Source: Synchiropus splendidus (Eukaryota; Chordata; Actinopteri; Syngnathiformes; Callionymidae). From it: DNA of 64,000 nucleotides. A program made the position numbers and the translations under genes. Location: assembly GCF_027744825.2 (NCBI RefSeq), contig NC_071334.1:55926937-55990936 (forward strand). The letters are read 5' to 3'. A model generated the notes under the pieces. The model was not told where the DNA came from, did no database searches, and was given only the letters and a program-made list of their open reading frames with translations. Positions 59,901-64,000 of this stretch are shown here, in pieces. Within the stretch, counting starts at the first letter, position 1; the number at the start of each line of letters is the position of its first letter.

Positions 59901-62900
59901 TGGTGGTAACCATAACACCACACTGCCATTCGACAATGAATTCATATAGCGGGTGGGAGGGTGACTGTGTGCTGGGAAGGGGGGTTGTCATGACGTCATC
60001 TGGCTGAGCAAAGTGCCTCACTGCACTAGCATGTCAATCAGTTGCTCATTTAACATTTTGCTATTACAACAATATACACAACGTTCTCTTGTTTTCACAT
60101 ACATATTTAACAAATACCTTCATTTGAAAGTATTACATTGGTTGGTAAAGGGGTATAATGTCTGAAATAATGTAGATCTAAAGCCAGGGCTGGTAAGAAG
60201 AACAGCCTTCACTGCATCAAACTATGTTTTTGTCCACAATGGATGCATCAGGCAGGAAACCAGATCAGTCAATATTGTAGATCGATTAGCAACACAGGTG
60301 TCGATTCTTGAATCATGAGGGTGTTCAGTCAATAACAGCTCTGTTGCAAACATGATTTAAAAAAAGCTACACTACAGTTGTATTGGCGTTTGTCCTGTGC
60401 GAAACCTTTCAAAATGCAAAACAAAGGCACTATTACAGCACATTCCTCCAGTTTTAAGCTGTTACATGTTTTATGAAGTAAAAAGTGTACCAACATGGTT
60501 TCTGCATGTTTTAACCAGAGCTGGTCAGGTGACTACATGCGCTACCCTCCCCATTGAAAATCAACGAGGGAAACTGTAGTTCCTATACACACATACGTAC
60601 ATCTTCAGTTCACCACTGATCAGTCCAGATCAGGACTAAATGCAAATGAACCCACCGAACCGCACCAAAATCCAGTCACTATGAAGCCCATTTCCTTTAT
60701 ACCTTGAACGAGCAAAACTTATGGCTGTATCTTCCCTTAAGAGAGTCATTGTGTAGGTTTATTGCCCACTTTTAAATTCCCAATAATGTTGTTGCACAGC
60801 ATCTATACCAGAAGTAAAAATAAAGATCGAAGAAAAAATGCTTACCTCTCCCTTCTTTACGGTCATTGACTGGCGTCTGGGTGTGGACTCCTCATTAATG
60901 CTGGACAGGAAGTTCTGAGAAATCCGTAAGGCGTCCTGTAGAAGCGGGTGATCTGGGTGGCTCGTGGGGGTGTGTTTCAGCAAGTCCTAGCACAATGTAG
61001 TAGATCCAGATTAAAAATACTGCTAAATTCCATAAGTTAGATAATGTCCTTACACAAAACGCTTGGTTTGATATGTTATGTATACTTCTTTGTAAAATCA
61101 GTTTCTACTTACATGAAGTACGAGAGTGCTTCTTGTGACTCGGTCCACTGGTTTATACAGCAAAGCTACAGATTTAAAAAGAAAGAAACACAGTCTTCAA
61201 CTCTACCTTCAACACACAACAGTGACTCTCAGTGAATAACCACATTGTACAATGAATGTTCATGTAATATAATAAAATGGCTAGATTTTGATATAAACAT
61301 AAAAAAATTGAAGTATAGAGTAGGAGACCTGTAAGGCAGAAATAATGTTATGTTTTCAGCGCAATGAATAAGATGTGATGGCCTTACAGACACCAAAAAA
61401 CAAGAAAATGTATCATTATTTCATTTTCTGCTGCTTATCTTGGTCATGCACCGTTCTGAAGCCTATCCCAGATATATACTGTAGGTTTGCGCTCTGGGCT
61501 CTCCACCTTAAGTCATTTGTAGTGCACATACAGAGGGACAAGCACTCAAAACCACAAAGACTTTAACAACAAAGGGGCATCAATTAATGTCTGGAGTGTC
61601 AGGAGAAAACGGTGGCTCATTATTAGGGAAGATTACTCATGAAATATCAAACAACCTTGATAGATGAATCTGTTTACATGAAGCACATTGTCTCAAAATG
61701 AAATGATTAAAGTCATCCACCAATGCTGTCAAAGGAATTGTGTTATAAGATTGATGACATCATTCTGTGATAGACTCATAATGTTACTGACCCTCCAGAG
61801 AGTTTTTGGCAGTCTGGTCCTTTGAGTCTTTTGGGCTCCGCACCTTCAGATTCTGTCAGGAAAAATAAATGAAATCATTTGAAAAGCCACTCCAGTAGAA
61901 TGAGAACAAGATCCTCTTTTTATTTCGAGCGCAGCTCTTGGGTCATTCACGTCTCTATTCCTGCCATCCTCAGCATATTCTTCCTCCCACCATCTTGCTT
62001 GGGAGTCATGCATCGCTACTCAACCCATTAACATCCCTCCATGATGAATTTCCCAGTCTGCACGAAGACCCGGGTCTCTGCTCTGTAGCCTCCAAACTTG
62101 AAGAAGACCGATGGCCCATGAAAACCACCACATGTTTGGCAATGTCAAGAGAGGAAGTGCAAAACAAGAAACAGCTTCAACTAATGAAGCTCATTAGAGT
62201 GAAATCCAGAAATTGTTGAGTCGGAAAAATGGAAAGAAAGAAGATATGTGTTTGATCTTTGGGAAAATGTAACTTATCATTATCCTTTGAGCATTTCATT
62301 AACAATATGATGAGCAACCTTTACACTTTCGCAACTTTGGCCTCTAAACAACAAGTTTAAATTTGACAAGAACATTTATAACAAAAATAATAACTGTGAA
62401 AAAGCAAATCTCCCAAGAGTCCAATAAAATATGTGGCTACATAAGTGCAATGAATTTTGGAAGATAAATCGGCTCGATCTAGAACAGTGATACCATTCGA
62501 GTGCACACCATTTAGTTGGAAGAAATCATATTGAAAATTCACTTTCTAGTTTGACTTTCTTTTTTAAATCCAAAGAGGGAAACAGAGGAGCAGCATTTTT
62601 TTTTTCTAAATTCGGGAGAGAACTATGCAGGACCTTAAAGAGGTTGTGACCACATTTAACAACTTAATTAGATCATTTGCTGCTATGTCGGGGTCAAGCG
62701 TCGGCCCGGCTGATTTTACACCGCGTTTAACGACCTCATTACTCACACAAGTCTTTGGCTGTCACAATGCACAAGGAGGCATTTTTCAGGACACAAACGG
62801 ATAACAATCAGAAAAGAGAGCAACTTGGACAACATTGGAAGGAATTCACTCATCTAAGAATCATAGTCTCACAGCTCGACTCACCTCAGAGATTTCCGCA

Positions 62901-62992
62901 AACTGCGTGTTGGCCTGACAGCACTTCTCCGCCGTCTCCACCGCAAGTTCGTAGTTGTCCACGAACGCCCGGTAAACCCCCAACTGGCTGGC
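46206..62992 (-). CDS. bcr: BCR activator of RhoGEF and GTPase (5' part outside the window)
   Basis: BCR is a cytosolic regulator of Rho-family GTPases with RhoGEF (DH-PH), C2 and RhoGAP domains. Exons, 5' to 3': 62992-62885, 61852-61792, 61165-61113, 60986-60846, 54595-54474, 53694-53529, 53391-53272, 53016-52941, 52544-52440, 52185-52111, 51670-51573, 50218-50087, 48032-47973, 47548-47439, 47355-47216, 46997-46863, 46780-46675, 46533-46371 and 46295-46206. They join in frame to 686 aa: end of DH ([17 protein letters not shown]), PH at about 122-283, C2 at about 320-440, and RhoGAP from about 477. The GAP arginine finger is Arg505 in GIYRVSG (partial numbering). The end ILFSTEV matches the family. 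[13 protein letters not shown] is BCR-like, not ABR-like. The N-terminal oligomerisation and kinase region and the start of DH lie beyond 64000. Confidence 0.97.
48121..48280. repeat. MITE-like element, copy 3 (best terminal repeats)
   Basis: The left end GGGTTGATAAGGTTTCATGA pairs with the right end TCGTGAAACCTCATCAACCC, and the inner GGCCACTAGG pairs with CTAGGGGCC. It is about 155 bp, has no coding, and lies in a bcr intron. Confidence 0.75.
48948..49048 (+). repeat. (CTAT)n(CTGT)n(CATC)n microsatellite
   Basis: About seventy bases of CTAT units with single-base changes, then CTGT units, then two CATC units. It is intronic in bcr. Confidence 0.9.
50545..50968 (+). repeat. Dispersed repeat, copy 2, with its probable left end
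   Basis: 50638-50968 matches 35388-35722 closely. Directly before it, 50545-50625 has TAGTGGTGGGACTTTAATGA and several ATTAATTA words, likely the terminal part of the same element. The hairpin of copy 1 is degraded here (mismatches in both arms). It lies in a bcr intron. Confidence 0.7.
55930..56036 (+). repeat. Fragment of a related DNA transposon end
   Basis: The end GTCGAGTCCCACCACTAATG is close to the reverse complement of the TAGTGGTGGGACTTTAAT end at 50547. It suggests a third, diverged family member. It lies in the large bcr intron. Confidence 0.4.
56889..56926 (+). repeat. (GT)n microsatellite
   Basis: About 15 GT units with one early interruption, in a bcr intron. Confidence 0.9.
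57770..57836 (+). mobile_element. hAT-like transposon end
   Basis: GGCCCTGAGCTAAACTGAGTTTGACACCACTGCTCTA has the wording of the right end of a common fish hAT family (TGAGTTTGACACCCCTG). The left end was not located, so its length is unknown. Confidence 0.4.
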
Positions 62993-64000
62993 CTATGGAC
63001 AACAAGACAAGGAGTAATGCTTCATGACAAATTACAGAAACAGAGAAAAGAAAACGGGACACTCAGAAGAGGTCGCTAAGGCACAAGTACAGATAAGCAA
63101 ATAAGATAAACAATATTATCCCCGGATGTGTTTCGGATTGAGGGACAAAACCAGAGTTCTCAGAGAAATATGTCACAGGCACTTGGATGCAGTTGCAGGT
63201 TCAGTCAGAATGCAAGGTTCTAAGGCTCCATCACCACAGCAACCGGAGAAAGCTCTCCTGAGTTGGTGCGTGTAATTAATGATTGGTGTAACAGTGGTAA
63301 AAGCACGTTCAAGAAGCAGCGTGGCTGAATAAAATTCCAGCAAACGTCGCCCGCCAGCACTGCTATCCATCTCCAATGCCTACAAAAGAACAATCAATTC
63401 TGCTGAACAAAAGCCAAGAGAGAGGACATTCACACACACACACACACTGCACTCACACACACACAGGTTAGTTTCACTAAGGTTTGGGGACGCCTCATTG
63501 TCATAATGCTTTCGCAAGCCTGTCATCCTAAACCTAACCATCAAAAACAAATGGGTAAACACGACCAGGACTCTTTACCAAACATAAACCCTTTTGAAGT
63601 CTTCATCCTAAAACTGTGGGGTCCAGCAAAAATGCCCTCACAAAGAGAAATGTCCTCACAAACAGGTTGTTTCCAAGAATTTGTCACCACAAGCATAGTG
63701 AAACCATGCAGAACTGGTATCACGTTACCTGCCTAGTGAAGATGATCTAACCTGATCATCGGTCTTTTGACAAGACAGATTTTATTTTCAGAAGTGTGTT
63801 TTGCTTCCCAACTCAATAAGCTTGCTTACTCGCACAAATCATGAAAAAGGAAAAAAAAGCTATCATAAATTTAATGAAATATAAAGGTCCAGGTTTTTTC
63901 ACAAGATTTTCACAAGTAACTCCAAATTAATGTCATAACCCAAGAAGACCTCACTCCCTAAATTAAGGCATGACCCTGACCTTTGGACATGACCTTTGGC
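62993..64000 (-). other. bcr: bcr intron running off the window edge
   Basis: The exon at 62992 begins at an acceptor (tatag|GCCAGC), and the preceding DH exon (expected to end near LFQKL) is not found up to 64000. The stretch contains a short (CA)n at about 63430-63447 and nothing else that I recognise. Confidence 0.6.

Overview
The window is vertebrate nuclear DNA. It has split genes with GT-AG introns, Kozak-type starts and many decayed transposon copies. The compact introns (one of 74 nt) and the dispersed repeats point to a teleost fish. The species cannot be told from the sequence. There are no bacterial, viral or CRISPR-type systems here, and I did not find a convincing novel molecular system. 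The interesting material is gene structure and repeats.

Layout: (1) About 0.2-9.7 kb, + strand: an eight-exon gene for a conserved 244-residue protein that I cannot name. (2) 9.7-17.7 kb: intergenic, no gene seen. (3) 17.7-30.7 kb, - strand: camkk2, complete, 16 coding exons, 572 aa, with a probable noncoding first exon near 30.4 kb. (4) 31.8-33.5 kb, - strand: snrpd3 (Sm-D3), complete, 127 aa. (5) 33.8-36.2 kb: repeat-rich spacer. (6) 36.3-43.4 kb, - strand: an adenosine A2A-type receptor, 449 aa in four coding exons, probably transcribed from a CpG-rich site near 43.4 kb. (7) 46.2-64 kb, - strand: the 3' two thirds of bcr, 19 exons from the end of the DH domain through PH, C2 and RhoGAP. 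The gene continues past the right edge.

The four minus-strand genes lie head to tail, and the unnamed gene converges on camkk2. In human, SNRPD3, ADORA2A and BCR are on 22q11.2 and CAMKK2 is on 12q24, so this fish segment joins two human syntenic blocks. The genes are not a functional unit. They cover calcium/AMPK kinase signalling, spliceosomal snRNP assembly, cAMP signalling by extracellular adenosine and Rho-family GTPase control.

All exon joins were checked by hand for frame, splice dinucleotides and agreement with remembered family sequences. No alignment or database search was run.
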